Source: Flavobacteriales bacterium (GTDB lineage Bacteria; Bacteroidota; Bacteroidia; Flavobacteriales; BACL11). Taken from it: a stretch of 44,738 nucleotides of DNA. Positions 19,550-30,023 of the stretch are shown one piece after another. The stretch is taken from the NCBI GenBank assembly GCA_002712715.1, contig PAUF01000007.1, forward strand, positions 405,396 through 450,133, in the 5' to 3' direction. The notes under the pieces were generated by a model, which worked only from the letters and a program-made list of their open reading frames with translations, was not told the origin of the DNA and did no database searches. Numbering within the stretch: position 1 is the first letter of the stretch; each line of letters starts with the position of its first letter. The translations under genes and the position numbers were made by a program.

Positions 19550-20753
19550 AATTACGATCATTTGAGTTTCTGCTAACACTTAAAATAACTCCAACAGATA
19601 TACAAGTAAATATAATAGATGTACCACCTTGACTAATTAACGGAAGTGTTTGACCAGTTACTGGAAACAAACCTATATTCACTCCCATATGACCTATTGC
19701 TTGTAAGATTATTGAAAATGCAATAGACGCAACCATTAAAGATCCAAAAAGACTCTTAGTTTTTTGAGAAATTATTATGGATCTATAAAAAAATATTAAA
19801 TATAATAACACCAGCGGCAATGCTCCTAAAATAATTCCATATTGTTCGATTAAATTAGCGAAAATAAAATCAGAAGAGGGTGCGTATATATTATGTTTTT
19901 GAATGCCCTTACCTGGGCCCGCACCAAATAAACCACCTCTTTTTATTGCAATTTTAGCATTATACAACTGATATCCTTCATTAATATTATTATCATCTTG
20001 TGGATAAAAATATGCATCTAATCTGCTTACCCAAGTTTCCATTCTTGGTAAAGTCCGTATTGTCATATATCTCCAACAAATATCTTTTGATTCTACACAT
20101 TCTTTATTGAAACACTTTTTATGATTTTCTAACTTTCTATCAATTATGTTTGGAGAACTGAAATGTCCAGAGAACATCGAATAAATTAATAAGGATAAAA
20201 CAAATGGCACCCCAACTATTGTTAAAAGATACTTATAATGTAATTTAGAGATTATCATTAAAAATAAACAATTAACAAATAGTAGAACTGCTGTTGAAAG
20301 ATTTGATGGGAAAATTAATGAACATACTAATAAAATTGGCAATAACAAATACTTGACAAAACCTGACCAATTATGTAAAAAATCTCTATACTTACTTATT
20401 TGCCTAGAAAGAAAAATTAACAAAATTAACTCTGCCAAATCTGAGGGTTGAAAAGACAATCCTGAACTAATTTTCAACCACCTTTTCGCGTCATTAATCT
20501 CAGGGCCAATAAAAAACACTATTATTAAAAGAAATATACATAACACAATACCTACCAAACTTAACTTAGAAAAATATTTGAATTTCAGTCTATGAACAAA
20601 ATACATTGACAATAAGCCAATCAATAAGTTGCGAGAATGAGTAATGGCATTACCATCAATAGCCAATACTTGTAAAAAAGAAAATATCATAAATAACAGC
20701 ACCACTGTCCATACTGTTAAATCCCCTTCTAATTTAATTTTTTTCAAAAACAT
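19536..20753 (-). CDS. ftsW: FtsW, septal peptidoglycan glycosyltransferase (SEDS family)
   Basis: Polytopic SEDS protein that polymerises lipid II at the septum together with FtsI. It is 405 residues long with roughly ten hydrophobic segments. Conserved features are WLKISSGLSFQPSDLAEL, the loop with YQLYNAKIAIKRGGLFGAGPGKG, and the C-terminal GLFPVTGQTLPLISQGGTS. A large periplasmic loop between lies around residues 200-255. It starts two bases after murD ends. Confidence 0.97.
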   Translation of the reverse strand: MFLKKIKLEGDLTVWTVVLLFMIFSFLQVLAIDGNAITHSRNLLIGLLSMYFVHRLKFKYFSKLSLVGIVLCIFLLIIVFFIGPEINDAKRWLKISSGLSFQPSDLAELILLIFLSRQISKYRDFLHNWSGFVKYLLLPILLVCSLIFPSNLSTAVLLFVNCLFLMIISKLHYKYLLTIVGVPFVLSLLIYSMFSGHFSSPNIIDRKLENHKKCFNKECVESKDICWRYMTIRTLPRMETWVSRLDAYFYPQDDNNINEGYQLYNAKIAIKRGGLFGAGPGKGIQKHNIYAPSSDFIFANLIEQYGIILGALPLVLLYLIFFYRSIIISQKTKSLFGSLMVASIAFSIILQAIGHMGVNIGLFPVTGQTLPLISQGGTSIIFTCISVGVILSVSRNSNDRNYETI

Positions 20754-20755
20754 TA

Positions 20756-22069
20756 TTATAAACTTCTTACTGATTTCTTGAACTCAAAACCTCTCTCTTC
20801 GAAATTTTTAAACATATCAAAACTTGAACAAGCTGGAGATAGCAAGACAGCCTCTCCTTTATTTGCTAAATCATATGAAATAAGAACTGCTTCTTGCATA
20901 CTTCTAGCAAAAGAAATATTATCAACTGAATTTTTAAAAAACTTTGAAATTTTATTTGAAGCTTCTCCTAATAAAACAATTGAGTGGACCTTCTCTTTTA
21001 CTAAATCTAATAATTCATCGTAACTATTTCCTTTATCTACCCCACCAGCAATCCATACTGTTTTTTTATGCATGCTTTCCAAAGCATACCAAACAGAATT
21101 AATATTAGTAGCTTTGGAATCATTAATAAATTCTATTCCATGTACATTAAGCACATGTTCTAATCTATGCTCAATATTTTGGAAATCCATTAAAGATTGT
21201 CTAATAATAAAGTCTTTGACTTCTAAAACTTTTCCAGCAACTGACGCTGCCATTGAGTTATATACATTATGTTTTCCTTGTAATGCTAATTCATGAATTG
21301 TCATATTATTGTTATTTATATTAATATTAATTTTATTTTCTTTGTAGTAAGCTCCCTTGTCAAGAGCTTTATAAATTGAAATAGGGAACTTATTAGCTTG
21401 AGTATCTAGGTTTCTGAATATATTATCATCATCAGCATTATATATAAGTACATCATTATAATGTTGATTCTTACAAATTCTCATTTTAGAATCAATATAT
21501 TTATGCATTTTATGTTCATATCTTTCTAAATGATCTGGAGTAATATTTAATATTATAGAGATATATGGATTAAATTCTTTTATATCATCTAATTGGAAGC
21601 TGCTAATTTCCAGAACTACATATTGATAGTCTTTTAATGATAACTCCATTGCAAAACTAATGCCGATATTTCCAGCAGTTAAAACATCAAAACCTGCTTT
21701 CTGCAACATATTCGAAATTAATAATGTAGTAGTAGTTTTACCATTTGTACCAGTAACTGCAATTATCTTTGCTTTAGTGAATTGGTAAGCAAACTCAATC
21801 TCAGAAATGATTGGCATTTTATTCTTTTTGAGTTCACTAATAATTTCTGTGTTATTGTTTATCCCAGGGCTTTTAACTACAAAATCATATTGTAAAATTT
21901 TGTCTAAATCATGACCCAACTCTTCAAAATAAATTTCATTATCTAATAAAAATTTTTTATCTGATATTATGCGATTTTCAGATATAAATACATCATATCC
22001 ATTCTTCTTTGCTAGCATAGCTGATCCTATACCACTTATTCCTGATCCAAGTATTGCAACCTTTTTCAT
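20756..22069 (-). CDS. murD: UDP-N-acetylmuramoylalanine--D-glutamate ligase
   Basis: Adds D-glutamate to UDP-MurNAc-L-alanine. The N-terminal domain begins [17 protein letters not shown], the ATP loop is [11 protein letters not shown], and the ligase signatures [11 protein letters not shown] and [12 protein letters not shown] are intact. It has 437 residues. It overlaps mraY by four bases upstream and lies two bases from ftsW downstream. Confidence 0.97.
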   Translation of the reverse strand: MKKVAILGSGISGIGSAMLAKKNGYDVFISENRIISDKKFLLDNEIYFEELGHDLDKILQYDFVVKSPGINNNTEIISELKKNKMPIISEIEFAYQFTKAKIIAVTGTNGKTTTTLLISNMLQKAGFDVLTAGNIGISFAMELSLKDYQYVVLEISSFQLDDIKEFNPYISIILNITPDHLERYEHKMHKYIDSKMRICKNQHYNDVLIYNADDDNIFRNLDTQANKFPISIYKALDKGAYYKENKINININNNNMTIHELALQGKHNVYNSMAASVAGKVLEVKDFIIRQSLMDFQNIEHRLEHVLNVHGIEFINDSKATNINSVWYALESMHKKTVWIAGGVDKGNSYDELLDLVKEKVHSIVLLGEASNKISKFFKNSVDNISFARSMQEAVLISYDLANKGEAVLLSPACSSFDMFKNFEERGFEFKKSVRSL

Positions 22070-23298
22070 CTTAATTTAAGAGTTACTATAGTTAATACAG
22101 CTAATATTATTCCAACAATCCAGAATCGTGTAACAATTTTACTTTCGTGAAAACCTGACATTTGAAAATGATGATGAAGAGGTGACATTTTGAATATCCT
22201 TTTACCAACTCCAAATTTTTTCTTGGTATATTTAAAATATGCAACTTGAATAATTACAGATAAGTTCTCAATGAGAAAAACACCACACAATATGGGGATC
22301 AATAATTCTTTTCTAATTAAAATAGCAACTACTGCTATTATACCTCCTAAAGAAAGACTTCCAGTGTCTCCCATGAAAACTTGCGCAGGATACGAATTAT
22401 ACCATAAGAACCCTACACAAGAGCCAACAAAAGCTGACATAAATACAACAATCTCACCAACATTAGGAATATACATTATATTTAAATAATCAGCGGCTAA
22501 TATGTTTCCAGAAACATAAGCAAAAACAGCAAGTGTGGCTCCAATTATTGCTGAAGAACCAGTAGCTAGACCATCCAATCCATCAGTTAAATTTGCTCCA
22601 TTCGACACAGAAGTGACAATAAAGACTACAATCAGAACAAATACAACCCACCAATATTGATCAAAATAACCTGGTAATTTTTCAACAATAGATTTATAAT
22701 CAAATTCGTTGTTCTTCAAAAATGGAATAGTAGTTTTAGATGATTTTTTTGCAGACTCTTCAAATACCGATTTATCACCCTCTATTATTTCTAAATTTTG
22801 ATTATTATAATTCAGCTTTTCTTTAATTGTGATGTCTGGATGAAAAATCATTATTAATGCAACTATAACTCCAATACCTATCTGTCCCAATATTTTAAAT
22901 TTTCCAGCCAAACCTTGTTTATCTTTAAGGTAGACCTTAATATAATCATCGATAAATCCTATCAATCCTAACCATATTGTTGAAATAAGAAGGATTATTA
23001 TATATATATTCGATAATTCTGTAAATAACAAAGTTGGTATTACAATGGCAGATAGGATAATTATGCCTCCCATTGTAGGAGTACCCTCCTTTTTATCTTC
23101 ACCATCTAAACCTAATGACCTAATATTTTCTCCTATTTGTTTCTTTTTAATAATTTTAATTATTCTTCCACCAAAAACCATTGAAACTAAGAGTGAGCAG
23201 ATTAAAGCCATAGCTGCTCTAAATGAAATGTATTGAAAAACACCAGCTCCTGGAAAATTATACTGAGATTCTAAAATTTCGAATAAACTATATAACAT
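22066..23298 (-). CDS. mraY: Phospho-N-acetylmuramoyl-pentapeptide-transferase
   Basis: Integral membrane enzyme that makes lipid I from UDP-MurNAc-pentapeptide and undecaprenyl phosphate. Signature residues include [36 protein letters not shown] and the histidine cluster PLHHHFQ. The protein has 410 residues against about 360 in E. coli; the extra stretch is a hydrophilic loop at about residues 160-205, a known trait of MraY in this phylum. It starts one base after murE ends and overlaps murD by four bases. Confidence 0.97.
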   Translation of the reverse strand: MLYSLFEILESQYNFPGAGVFQYISFRAAMALICSLLVSMVFGGRIIKIIKKKQIGENIRSLGLDGEDKKEGTPTMGGIIILSAIVIPTLLFTELSNIYIIILLISTIWLGLIGFIDDYIKVYLKDKQGLAGKFKILGQIGIGVIVALIMIFHPDITIKEKLNYNNQNLEIIEGDKSVFEESAKKSSKTTIPFLKNNEFDYKSIVEKLPGYFDQYWWVVFVLIVVFIVTSVSNGANLTDGLDGLATGSSAIIGATLAVFAYVSGNILAADYLNIMYIPNVGEIVVFMSAFVGSCVGFLWYNSYPAQVFMGDTGSLSLGGIIAVVAILIRKELLIPILCGVFLIENLSVIIQVAYFKYTKKKFGVGKRIFKMSPLHHHFQMSGFHESKIVTRFWIVGIILAVLTIVTLKLR

Positions 23299-23299
23299 C

Positions 23300-24751
23300 T
23301 TATTTTATTTTTTTCTTTATTATTTCAACATCATCAAAAGGATACTTAACTCCATCTATTTCTTGATATTTTTCATGACCTTTTCCTGCCACAAGAATAA
23401 TATCATTGTTACTTGCAAGTTGCATAGCGGTATAAAGAGCCTGCTCTCTATCCAAATTAACAATCACCTTGTTCATCATTTCCTGACTCAATTCACTCAT
23501 CATATCATTAACAATTTTTTTAGGATCTTCAGTTCTTGGATTGTCTGAGGTTAGAACAACCTTATCAGAAAAATTTACTGCAATTGAAGTCATCTTAGAT
23601 CTCTTTGTCTTATCTCTATCTCCTCCACACCCAAACAGCATAATTAGCCTAGCGGATTTTTCTTTAATCCCATTAACAGCTAATAAAATATTACTAAATG
23701 CATCAGGGGTATGTGCATAATCAAATATGATAGTGACATTATTATGAGCTTTTAAAGTTTGGAACCTTCCAGCGGCAGATTCTAAGTTAGACAGTTGTAA
23801 AAGCAAATCATCCTTATCAAAACCCAACTCTCTACACACTGAGAAAACAGCCAATAAATTATAGGCATTAAACATACCTGTTTGACGCACCCATACATCA
23901 TCATTATTTATATCTAACAACATTCCATCAATAGTGTTTTCTTTTATCTTACATCTATATTCTGACATAGATTTCAAACTATATGTAACCTTTCTAGATT
24001 TACTATTAGAAATCATTACCCCTGCATTCTTATCATCCTCATTAATCAATGAAAAAGCTGTGGATTTTAATTCTTGAAAGAATAGTTTTTTGGTATTAAT
24101 ATAATTTAAGAAATTCTTATGATAATCCAGATGTTCATGGGAAATATTAGTAAATACCGCTCCATCAAAATCTAAGTATTTAATTCTATTTTGATGAATT
24201 GCATGTGAACTAACTTCCATAAAACAAAATTCACAACCAGCTAGAACCATCTTGGACAACATTTTATTAATATGAATAGAATCACCAGTTGTATGCGTGC
24301 TTGGAAATGTCTCTTGATTTATCTTGTCCTCTATCGTAGAAAGTAAACCTGCTGAAATCCCTAAATTAATAAACAACTGATGTAAAAGAGTTACTACTGT
24401 TGTTTTACCATTCGTGCCTGTAACTCCAATTAAACATATTTTTCTTGATGGATGCTGAAATAATATAGAAGATATATGAGCAAGAGATTTAGACGCATTC
24501 TTTACTAGAACATATGTTATTCCTTTAATTATTTCTGATGGATATTTTTCAGATATTATAAGATTTGATCCTTTTCGAATAGCTGAGTCAATATAATTAA
24601 ATCCATCATCTTTTTCCCCTGTAATAGCTACAAAAGCAACTCCTCTTTTAACTTTTCTAGAATCAAAAGTGACATCTATAATTTCAACAATAGCATCATT
24701 CCCTTTAATAGATATTGTATCAATTTGATTAATTAATGTATTTAATTTCAT
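23300..24751 (-). CDS. murE: UDP-N-acetylmuramoyl-tripeptide synthetase, probably meso-diaminopimelate-adding
   Basis: Adds the third amino acid to the peptide stem. The ATP loop is [11 protein letters not shown] and the Mur ligase motif [15 protein letters not shown] is intact. The substrate motif reads [13 protein letters not shown] is the meso-diaminopimelate form in this family, so the wall is predicted to be of the DAP type. It has 483 residues and overlaps ftsI by four bases. No murF follows, unlike in E. coli. Confidence 0.97.
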   Translation of the reverse strand: MKLNTLINQIDTISIKGNDAIVEIIDVTFDSRKVKRGVAFVAITGEKDDGFNYIDSAIRKGSNLIISEKYPSEIIKGITYVLVKNASKSLAHISSILFQHPSRKICLIGVTGTNGKTTVVTLLHQLFINLGISAGLLSTIEDKINQETFPSTHTTGDSIHINKMLSKMVLAGCEFCFMEVSSHAIHQNRIKYLDFDGAVFTNISHEHLDYHKNFLNYINTKKLFFQELKSTAFSLINEDDKNAGVMISNSKSRKVTYSLKSMSEYRCKIKENTIDGMLLDINNDDVWVRQTGMFNAYNLLAVFSVCRELGFDKDDLLLQLSNLESAAGRFQTLKAHNNVTIIFDYAHTPDAFSNILLAVNGIKEKSARLIMLFGCGGDRDKTKRSKMTSIAVNFSDKVVLTSDNPRTEDPKKIVNDMMSELSQEMMNKVIVNLDREQALYTAMQLASNNDIILVAGKGHEKYQEIDGVKYPFDDVEIIKKKIK

Positions 24752-26808
24752 AATCTCAATCTTAAATCAACATGCATACTTTCCATATTAATAACAACAT
24801 CTTCTATCTTTCCAATCCCATTAAAATTAACTTCAAAACCAGAATTCTCGAGTAAATAAATAGCATCCATTAATTCCATTCCTGATAAACAATCGATTAA
24901 TTGTTGCCGATCTAACTTCAAAAAACTAGATTCGGCTCTAATTAAATAGTTTTCATGATGTTCCAAACTATCTAATAAAACATTGATATTTTCTAAATGA
25001 TGTGATGGATGTTGATCTACAATATTGATCTTAGAACTCAATTCATCAAGAGATATCACATTATCAGAAATTGATTTAAAAATAGGAGCTGCAATTTGGC
25101 CACCATAATGATTTTCATCAGTAGTATCAATAAAATCATGAACCACTACCATACAAGAGTATTTTGGATTATCAGCAGGAAAAAATCCTGCAAAAGAAGA
25201 TGTATAAGATCTATTATACTTAGTTAACTTATCCCACATCCAATATTTCTCCTTACATGTGCCAGTTTTCCCAGCTATTTTATATCTACTAGTCAAAATG
25301 CTTGAAGCAGTACCTTCCTCTACAACTTTAATTAACACATCTCTAACAATTTGCAATGTATTATCTGAGCATATTTTATCATTAATTACCTTAACTGGAA
25401 AAAACTCTATAATAGAATCTTTATCAAGAATAGATGAAACAAATCTAGGAGCGACCATTTTACCATTATTAGCTACAGCATTATAAAAAGTCAAAATTTG
25501 TAATGGAGAGATCCTCATTTCATAACCTATAGACATTGCAGGCAGCGTGGTTCCAGACCACTTTTCATCTCTAGGATCCCGGACAATCATATTACTTTTA
25601 TACCATAATTGTGTTTCTATAGGATCTGTAAGTCCAAAATTTCTTAAGTGTGAAATAAACTGATCTGGGTTACTATAATATCTGTCAAAGATTAATCGAG
25701 AAATACCTATATTAGAAGATTTTACAAACACATCCGAGAGAGATATTCTTCCATATCCTCCCTTTTTAGTATCGCGAATTAGATATTGATTCTTTTTACT
25801 ATTATTTTTAAAAAATGTATACTTACCATTTCCAGTATCAATAGTATCATTAATTCCTATATAATCATCTTCTAAAATAGCCATCAAAGAAGCTAATTTA
25901 AAAGTAGAACCAGGTGCAATTGAAGAAAGTATTGCATGATTTTTAGAATCAAAATATCTACCAGAACTAGTGTCAATATGTAAATTAGCTATTGCCTTTA
26001 TATCACCAGTAGACACATCCATTAAGACTACCGATCCCCACTTCGCATTAACAAGATTCAACTGTCTTCTTAATGCATTTTCCGCAATGTCTTGAAATGC
26101 GACATTGATAGTGGTTTTTACATCCATCCCGTTCTTTGGATTAACATTTTCAATAGAATTTACTGAAAACATTGAATCAGACATTTTTCTATAAATCTGA
26201 ATACCTGGAATCCCGTTTAAATAATCATTATACGCGAGTTCAATTCCATTTTTAGCTACCAAAGAGTCAGCACCTTGATTATCTCTATTAACTGCCACTC
26301 TTCCAATTGTAACTTTACATAATGATCCAAATGGATAATTTCTATCTGTTTTTTTGACTACAATTAGCCCTCCTCGATTCTTTCCTTCTTTAAAAATTGG
26401 GAATTTCTTGAGTTGAATTAATTGAGTATAACTTACTCCTCGTTTGAATTTATAATATCTTTTACCTAAAGCTTTAGAATCAGTCAATTCATCTAAATAT
26501 TCATCCATAGATTTATCTCCAAATAAAATGGAAAGTTTTTTAGAAAGCTGAATAACATTATTTTCAAACAGCTTTTCATTAATAGTTGCTAGGTCTAAAT
26601 ATATATCATACACTGGCATTGTAGTAGATAACTTTTTTCCATCATCAGCTAATACATCACCACGCTTTGCTTCTATTATACGAGTATAATGAGAACTTTC
26701 TTCATGTATATTTTCATCAAGATTAATATGAAATAACTCATAAACAATAATAAACATGAATGATACAGAAACAAAAAATAATATAATTAATACCCAATTT
26801 TTTTTCAT
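24748..26808 (-). CDS. ftsI: FtsI/PBP3, septal peptidoglycan transpeptidase with PASTA domain
   Basis: Class B penicillin-binding protein that cross-links septal wall. One N-terminal membrane helix (about 5-24) anchors it. The pedestal domain precedes the transpeptidase with SxxK at Ser301-Lys304 (GSTFK), SxN at Ser364-Asn366 (SSN) and KTG at 514-516 (GKTGT). A single PASTA domain occupies about the last 55 residues (GMELMDAIYLLENSGFEV). At 686 residues it is longer than the E. coli enzyme because of this domain, as is usual in this phylum. Its partner FtsW is in the same cluster. Confidence 0.97.
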   Translation of the reverse strand: MKKNWVLIILFFVSVSFMFIIVYELFHINLDENIHEESSHYTRIIEAKRGDVLADDGKKLSTTMPVYDIYLDLATINEKLFENNVIQLSKKLSILFGDKSMDEYLDELTDSKALGKRYYKFKRGVSYTQLIQLKKFPIFKEGKNRGGLIVVKKTDRNYPFGSLCKVTIGRVAVNRDNQGADSLVAKNGIELAYNDYLNGIPGIQIYRKMSDSMFSVNSIENVNPKNGMDVKTTINVAFQDIAENALRRQLNLVNAKWGSVVLMDVSTGDIKAIANLHIDTSSGRYFDSKNHAILSSIAPGSTFKLASLMAILEDDYIGINDTIDTGNGKYTFFKNNSKKNQYLIRDTKKGGYGRISLSDVFVKSSNIGISRLIFDRYYSNPDQFISHLRNFGLTDPIETQLWYKSNMIVRDPRDEKWSGTTLPAMSIGYEMRISPLQILTFYNAVANNGKMVAPRFVSSILDKDSIIEFFPVKVINDKICSDNTLQIVRDVLIKVVEEGTASSILTSRYKIAGKTGTCKEKYWMWDKLTKYNRSYTSSFAGFFPADNPKYSCMVVVHDFIDTTDENHYGGQIAAPIFKSISDNVISLDELSSKINIVDQHPSHHLENINVLLDSLEHHENYLIRAESSFLKLDRQQLIDCLSGMELMDAIYLLENSGFEVNFNGIGKIEDVVINMESMHVDLRLRL

Positions 26809-26823
26809 TTCTTTTTCTCTCGT

Positions 26824-27132
26824 TTAATTCTTAATAAATTCTGGCACGTCATCTGAAAATTTTAAATCTAAATGGTCAACATGTTTTAGGAAATTTGACC
26901 TTTTATAATACCTCATTAATATTATCTCACTTTCCTTAGCTTCCATTTGTAAATTATAAATATGATCTTCAGAAACTTTAATCTTAGAATTCAATATATG
27001 ATTCCACCTAGGAATGAGAATTACCATAGATAGCAAAAAGGCAATATAAAAAATAAAAAAAGCGTTGGTAGAAATACCTCCCTGCTCAAAAAAACTTTGA
27101 TTTAATAAATTATTCTTTCCTTTTAATATCAT
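26824..27132 (-). CDS. ftsL: FtsL-like small division protein
   Basis: The 102-residue bitopic protein lies between rsmH and ftsI, where FtsL is expected. It has a short cytoplasmic N-terminus, one membrane helix at about residues 25-42 (AFFIFYIAFLLSMVILI), and a charged helical region at about 50-78 that could form the coiled coil with FtsB-like partners. The sequence itself is too divergent for a firm family call; topology and position carry the identification. It overlaps rsmH by four bases. Confidence 0.85.
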   Translation of the reverse strand: MILKGKNNLLNQSFFEQGGISTNAFFIFYIAFLLSMVILIPRWNHILNSKIKVSEDHIYNLQMEAKESEIILMRYYKRSNFLKHVDHLDLKFSDDVPEFIKN

Positions 27133-28025
27133 ATTTTTTCCGCAACTCGTAATTTAGCACTTCTTGATCTTGAATTAACCCTTATTTCTGATACAGAAGG
27201 AGTGACTACTCTTTTATTGATTTCAATCATTGGTTTTGTAACATTCCCATATATATCTTTACATAGCAACCCATCTTTATTTCCAGTTTTAAAAAAATTT
27301 TTAACTAATTTATCTTCTATTGAATGGTAAGTGAGTACGACAAACCTTCCTTTTGGATTTAATAATGAAATTCCATCATTTAACAGTTTTTGTAAAGACC
27401 CAATTTCATCATTAACTTCAATGCGGAGAGATTGAAAAACTTTAGCTAAAAATTTATTTAAATACTTACTGGGACACAAATCTTTAATTATCCCTACTAG
27501 TTCTAAAGTAGATTCAATTGATTTTATTTTTCGATACTCATCGATTTTCCTAACTAAAATCCTAGAATTTTTAATGTCTCCATTATAAAAAAAGATGTCT
27601 TCTAATTTTTTCCGACTATATTCATTTATTACAGACTTAGCTGTTAATATAGAATTAGTATTCATTCTCATATCCAATTCCGCGTCTGCCATAAACGAAA
27701 AACCTCTCCCTATTAAATCTATTTGATGAGAAGAAACCCCTAAATCTGCAAGAATTCCATCAACTTTCACTATGTCATGCAGTCTTAAAAATCTTTTTAT
27801 ATGCTTGTAATTAGCGTGAATAAACAGAAAATTATCTGACTCAATCAAATTACTTTTCACATCACTGTCCATATCAAATGATATTAATCTTCCAGAATTT
27901 ATTTTTTTAAAAATCTCCCGAGAATGACCGCCAGAACCAAATGTTACATCAACATAAATTTTCTTAGAATTAATATTTAATCCGTCCACACATTCTTTTA
28001 GTAATACAGGATTATGATAGATCAT
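27129..28025 (-). CDS. rsmH: 16S rRNA (cytosine-1402-N4)-methyltransferase RsmH (MraW)
   Basis: Methylates C1402 in the ribosomal P site using S-adenosylmethionine. The start MIYHNPVLLKECVDGL at 28025 is the typical beginning; an ATG two codons earlier (28031) is also possible. The SAM loop is VDVTFGSGGHSREI, and GILADLGVSSHQID, RFVVLTYHSIEDKLVK and a C-terminal NSRSRSAKLRVAE are all family signatures. It overlaps the end of mraZ by 14 bases, a common arrangement. Confidence 0.97.
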   Translation of the reverse strand: MIYHNPVLLKECVDGLNINSKKIYVDVTFGSGGHSREIFKKINSGRLISFDMDSDVKSNLIESDNFLFIHANYKHIKRFLRLHDIVKVDGILADLGVSSHQIDLIGRGFSFMADAELDMRMNTNSILTAKSVINEYSRKKLEDIFFYNGDIKNSRILVRKIDEYRKIKSIESTLELVGIIKDLCPSKYLNKFLAKVFQSLRIEVNDEIGSLQKLLNDGISLLNPKGRFVVLTYHSIEDKLVKNFFKTGNKDGLLCKDIYGNVTKPMIEINKRVVTPSVSEIRVNSRSRSAKLRVAEKI

Positions 28026-28482
28026 TATCATGAGTTTGATTACCCATTACATTTTCCGCCAACTCACCAAAATTCTTTAATGTTTCATCAACTACTTTCT
28101 CGTATTCTGATTTTCTCCAAATCTCAATCATATTTACTGATGAAGCTATAACTATCTCTTTTTCAATTTTAGCGTAAACTACCAGATCTTTCGGTATTAG
28201 TATTCTACCCGCTGAATCCATATTGATTTCTCTTATGCCTGACATATATGACCTTATGAAATCATTATTCTTCTTAACAAATCGATTTAACTTATCTACT
28301 TGGGAAACCATATTATTCCACTCGGAATAAGGATAAAAGTCTAAGCATCTATTAAATACAGATCTTTTAATAACAAACCCGTCTTTAGAATGGTCCGTAA
28401 GTTGTTTTTTTAAAGAAGAAGGGATTAAAACTCTCCCCTTAGAATCCACCTTACAATCAAATGTACCTATTAAATTTAACAT
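28012..28482 (-). CDS. mraZ: MraZ, transcriptional regulator of the division cluster
   Basis: MraZ is an AbrB-like DNA-binding protein that represses its own dcw operon by binding short direct repeats. The protein begins MLNLIGTFDCKVDSKGRVLI; the second copy of the fold repeats as NMDSAGRILIPKDLV. I chose 28482 (156 residues) because a clear ribosome site GGGGAG sits just before this ATG and because the earlier in-frame ATG (28545) lies upstream of the -7 element, inside the operator. It is the first gene of the 13-gene cluster. Confidence 0.95.
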   Translation of the reverse strand: MLNLIGTFDCKVDSKGRVLIPSSLKKQLTDHSKDGFVIKRSVFNRCLDFYPYSEWNNMVSQVDKLNRFVKKNNDFIRSYMSGIREINMDSAGRILIPKDLVVYAKIEKEIVIASSVNMIEIWRKSEYEKVVDETLKNFGELAENVMGNQTHDNDLS

Positions 28483-28503
28483 TTCTCCCCAGTATATTTT
28501 TTG

Positions 28504-28511
28504 TAAAGATA
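28504..28511 (-). promoter_or_regulatory. -7 element of the mraZ (dcw) promoter
   Basis: The minus strand reads TATCTTTA at 28511-28504, one base from TAnnTTTG. It lies directly after three operator boxes and leaves a leader of about 18 bases before the mraZ ATG at 28482. The -33 region would fall within the boxes, which fits repression by MraZ. Confidence 0.55.
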
Positions 28512-28518
28512 CAAATTT

Positions 28519-28548
28519 GTCCCACATTTTACCACATTTTACCACATT
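28519..28548 (-). promoter_or_regulatory. Three tandem 10-bp MraZ-type operator boxes
   Basis: On the minus strand, 28548-28519 holds three direct repeats with an exact 10-base period: AATGTGGTAA, AATGTGGTAA and AATGTGGGAC. MraZ proteins are known to bind such GTG/TGGG-containing repeats spaced by one helical turn upstream of mraZ. The boxes overlap the presumed -33 region. Confidence 0.85.
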
Positions 28549-28629
28549 GTTAAAAACTTTTAATATTATTTTTTTACTCGATAAAAACTATGTAACAGAC
28601 TTTAGAAAGAGATTTTAAAATAAAATTGT

Positions 28630-28637
28630 TTACTTTG
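28630..28637 (+). promoter_or_regulatory. Candidate -7 element for the hydrolase-engB pair
   Basis: TTACTTTG at 28630-28637 is one base from TAnnTTTG and lies 22 bases before the ATG at 28660. No clear -33 element was found. The region from 28549 to 28629 is A/T-rich, with nothing else I can support. Confidence 0.4.
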
Positions 28638-28659
28638 CAGGAATATTGTTATTAAAAAA

Positions 28660-29415
28660 ATGTTAAAAGAAGAGGGTAAATTTAAGTATCTTGAGAAGGG
28701 AGAAGGAACTAATGTAATTATGCTACATGGCCTTATGGGAGGAATAGATAATTTTGGAGACATGGTAGATATAGTAGCAAAAAAACATAAAGTCTACGCT
28801 CCTGATTTACAATTATTTGAGACACCTCTACTAAATTGCACTATAAAAAATAGAGCAAAATATATACATAAATTCATGAAAATGAAAAAACTAGACAGCG
28901 CGATACTCATAGGTAACTCACTTGGAGGTCATGTAGCTTTAGTTTTTTGCAAATTATTTCCTAACATGGTAGATGGAGTAGTTCTAATGGGTAGTTCTGG
29001 CCTATATGAAAATTCCATGGGAGACTCCTTCCCTAGGAGAGGTGACTATAATTATATTAAAGAAAAAACTGAGGAAGTTTTCTATGACCCAAAAACTGCT
29101 ACTAAGGAGCTAGTAGACAAAGTATTTGATATCGCTAATAAAAGAGATTCAGTAATTAGACTTTTAGCATTTGCAAAGTCTGCAATTAGACACAATATGT
29201 CAAAGGATCTTCCAAAATTCATCATGCCATTTTGTATGATCTGGGGAAAGAATGACAAAGTGACCCCTCCACATGTTGGAGAAGAATTTAACAAACTCCT
29301 TCCCAATTCAGAATTACACTGGATAGATAAATGCGGACATTCTCCAATGTGGGAACACCCACAAAAAACCAGTCAAATAGTCATTGATTGGGCTGCTAGA
29401 AATCTTAATCAATGA
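28660..29415 (+). CDS. Alpha/beta-fold hydrolase
   Basis: The 251-residue alpha/beta hydrolase has no signal peptide. Its catalytic triad is visible: the nucleophile serine in GNSLGGH (about residue 88), an acid in WGKNDKVTPP (about 205) and the histidine in DKCGHSPMWEHP (about 233). The oxyanion region is HGLMGG near residue 24. The sequence resembles small esterase/lyase members of the family, but the substrate cannot be read from the sequence. It overlaps engB by four bases and faces mraZ divergently; the same neighbourhood (hydrolase, engB, mraZ, gldC) is familiar in this phylum. Confidence 0.9.
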   Translation: MLKEEGKFKYLEKGEGTNVIMLHGLMGGIDNFGDMVDIVAKKHKVYAPDLQLFETPLLNCTIKNRAKYIHKFMKMKKLDSAILIGNSLGGHVALVFCKLFPNMVDGVVLMGSSGLYENSMGDSFPRRGDYNYIKEKTEEVFYDPKTATKELVDKVFDIANKRDSVIRLLAFAKSAIRHNMSKDLPKFIMPFCMIWGKNDKVTPPHVGEEFNKLLPNSELHWIDKCGHSPMWEHPQKTSQIVIDWAARNLNQ

Positions 29416-30023
29416 AAATACACAACGCAGAATTTGTTGTAAGTAATACTAACTACAAAAACTGCCCTGAAAACACAATACCTGAATATTCTTTTATTGG
29501 AAGATCAAACGTAGGAAAATCTTCTTTAATCAATGCGTTAGTGAAAAAACAGAAGTTAGCTAAAGTTTCTGGGAAACCTGGAAAAACACAATTAATTAAT
29601 CATTTCATAATTAACAATCAATGGTATCTAGTTGATCTTCCTGGATATGGATACGCTAAAACATCAAAAAAAAATCGCACTCAATTTGAAATAATGATCA
29701 AAGAGTATCTTGAAAACCGAATTCAATTAATTTGCATTTTTTTATTAATTGATATACGACACTCACTACAAAAAAATGATCAAGATTTTATGAAATATTT
29801 GGGAATAAACAAAATCCCATTTGTTATTGTATTTACAAAATCAGATAAAATTTCAAAAGAGAAAGCTTTAATTAATATTTCAGAATACAAAAATGAATTA
29901 TACAAAACTTGGTCTAAACTCCCCAAAATTTTCATAACATCAGCCGAGAAGAAACAAGGATTAAATGAAATCTATAAATTTATTGACAGCTGCAACAAAA
30001 ATTTCAAACCTACTTCTTTTTAA
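29412..30023 (+). CDS. engB: Ribosome biogenesis GTPase EngB (YihA/YsxC)
   Basis: Small GTPase required for large ribosomal subunit assembly. The GTPase motifs are in order: GRSNVGKSS, the switch region GKTQ, DLPGYGYA, TKSDK and SAEKKQG. At 203 residues it is of normal length. It is coupled to the upstream hydrolase by a four-base overlap, and its last 14 bases overlap the 3' end of gldC on the other strand. Confidence 0.97.
   Translation: MKIHNAEFVVSNTNYKNCPENTIPEYSFIGRSNVGKSSLINALVKKQKLAKVSGKPGKTQLINHFIINNQWYLVDLPGYGYAKTSKKNRTQFEIMIKEYLENRIQLICIFLLIDIRHSLQKNDQDFMKYLGINKIPFVIVFTKSDKISKEKALINISEYKNELYKTWSKLPKIFITSAEKKQGLNEIYKFIDSCNKNFKPTSF

Noticed and set aside
26842-26858. TGGCACG sequence resembling a -24 element
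   Set aside because: It lies within the coding end of the ftsL-like gene and lacks a TTGC at the required distance.
28483-28545. An MraZ N-terminal extension of 21 residues from an ATG at 28545
   Set aside because: It would be translated from the operator boxes and lies upstream of the -7 element; the ATG at 28482 has a ribosome site GGGGAG and the typical MraZ start.
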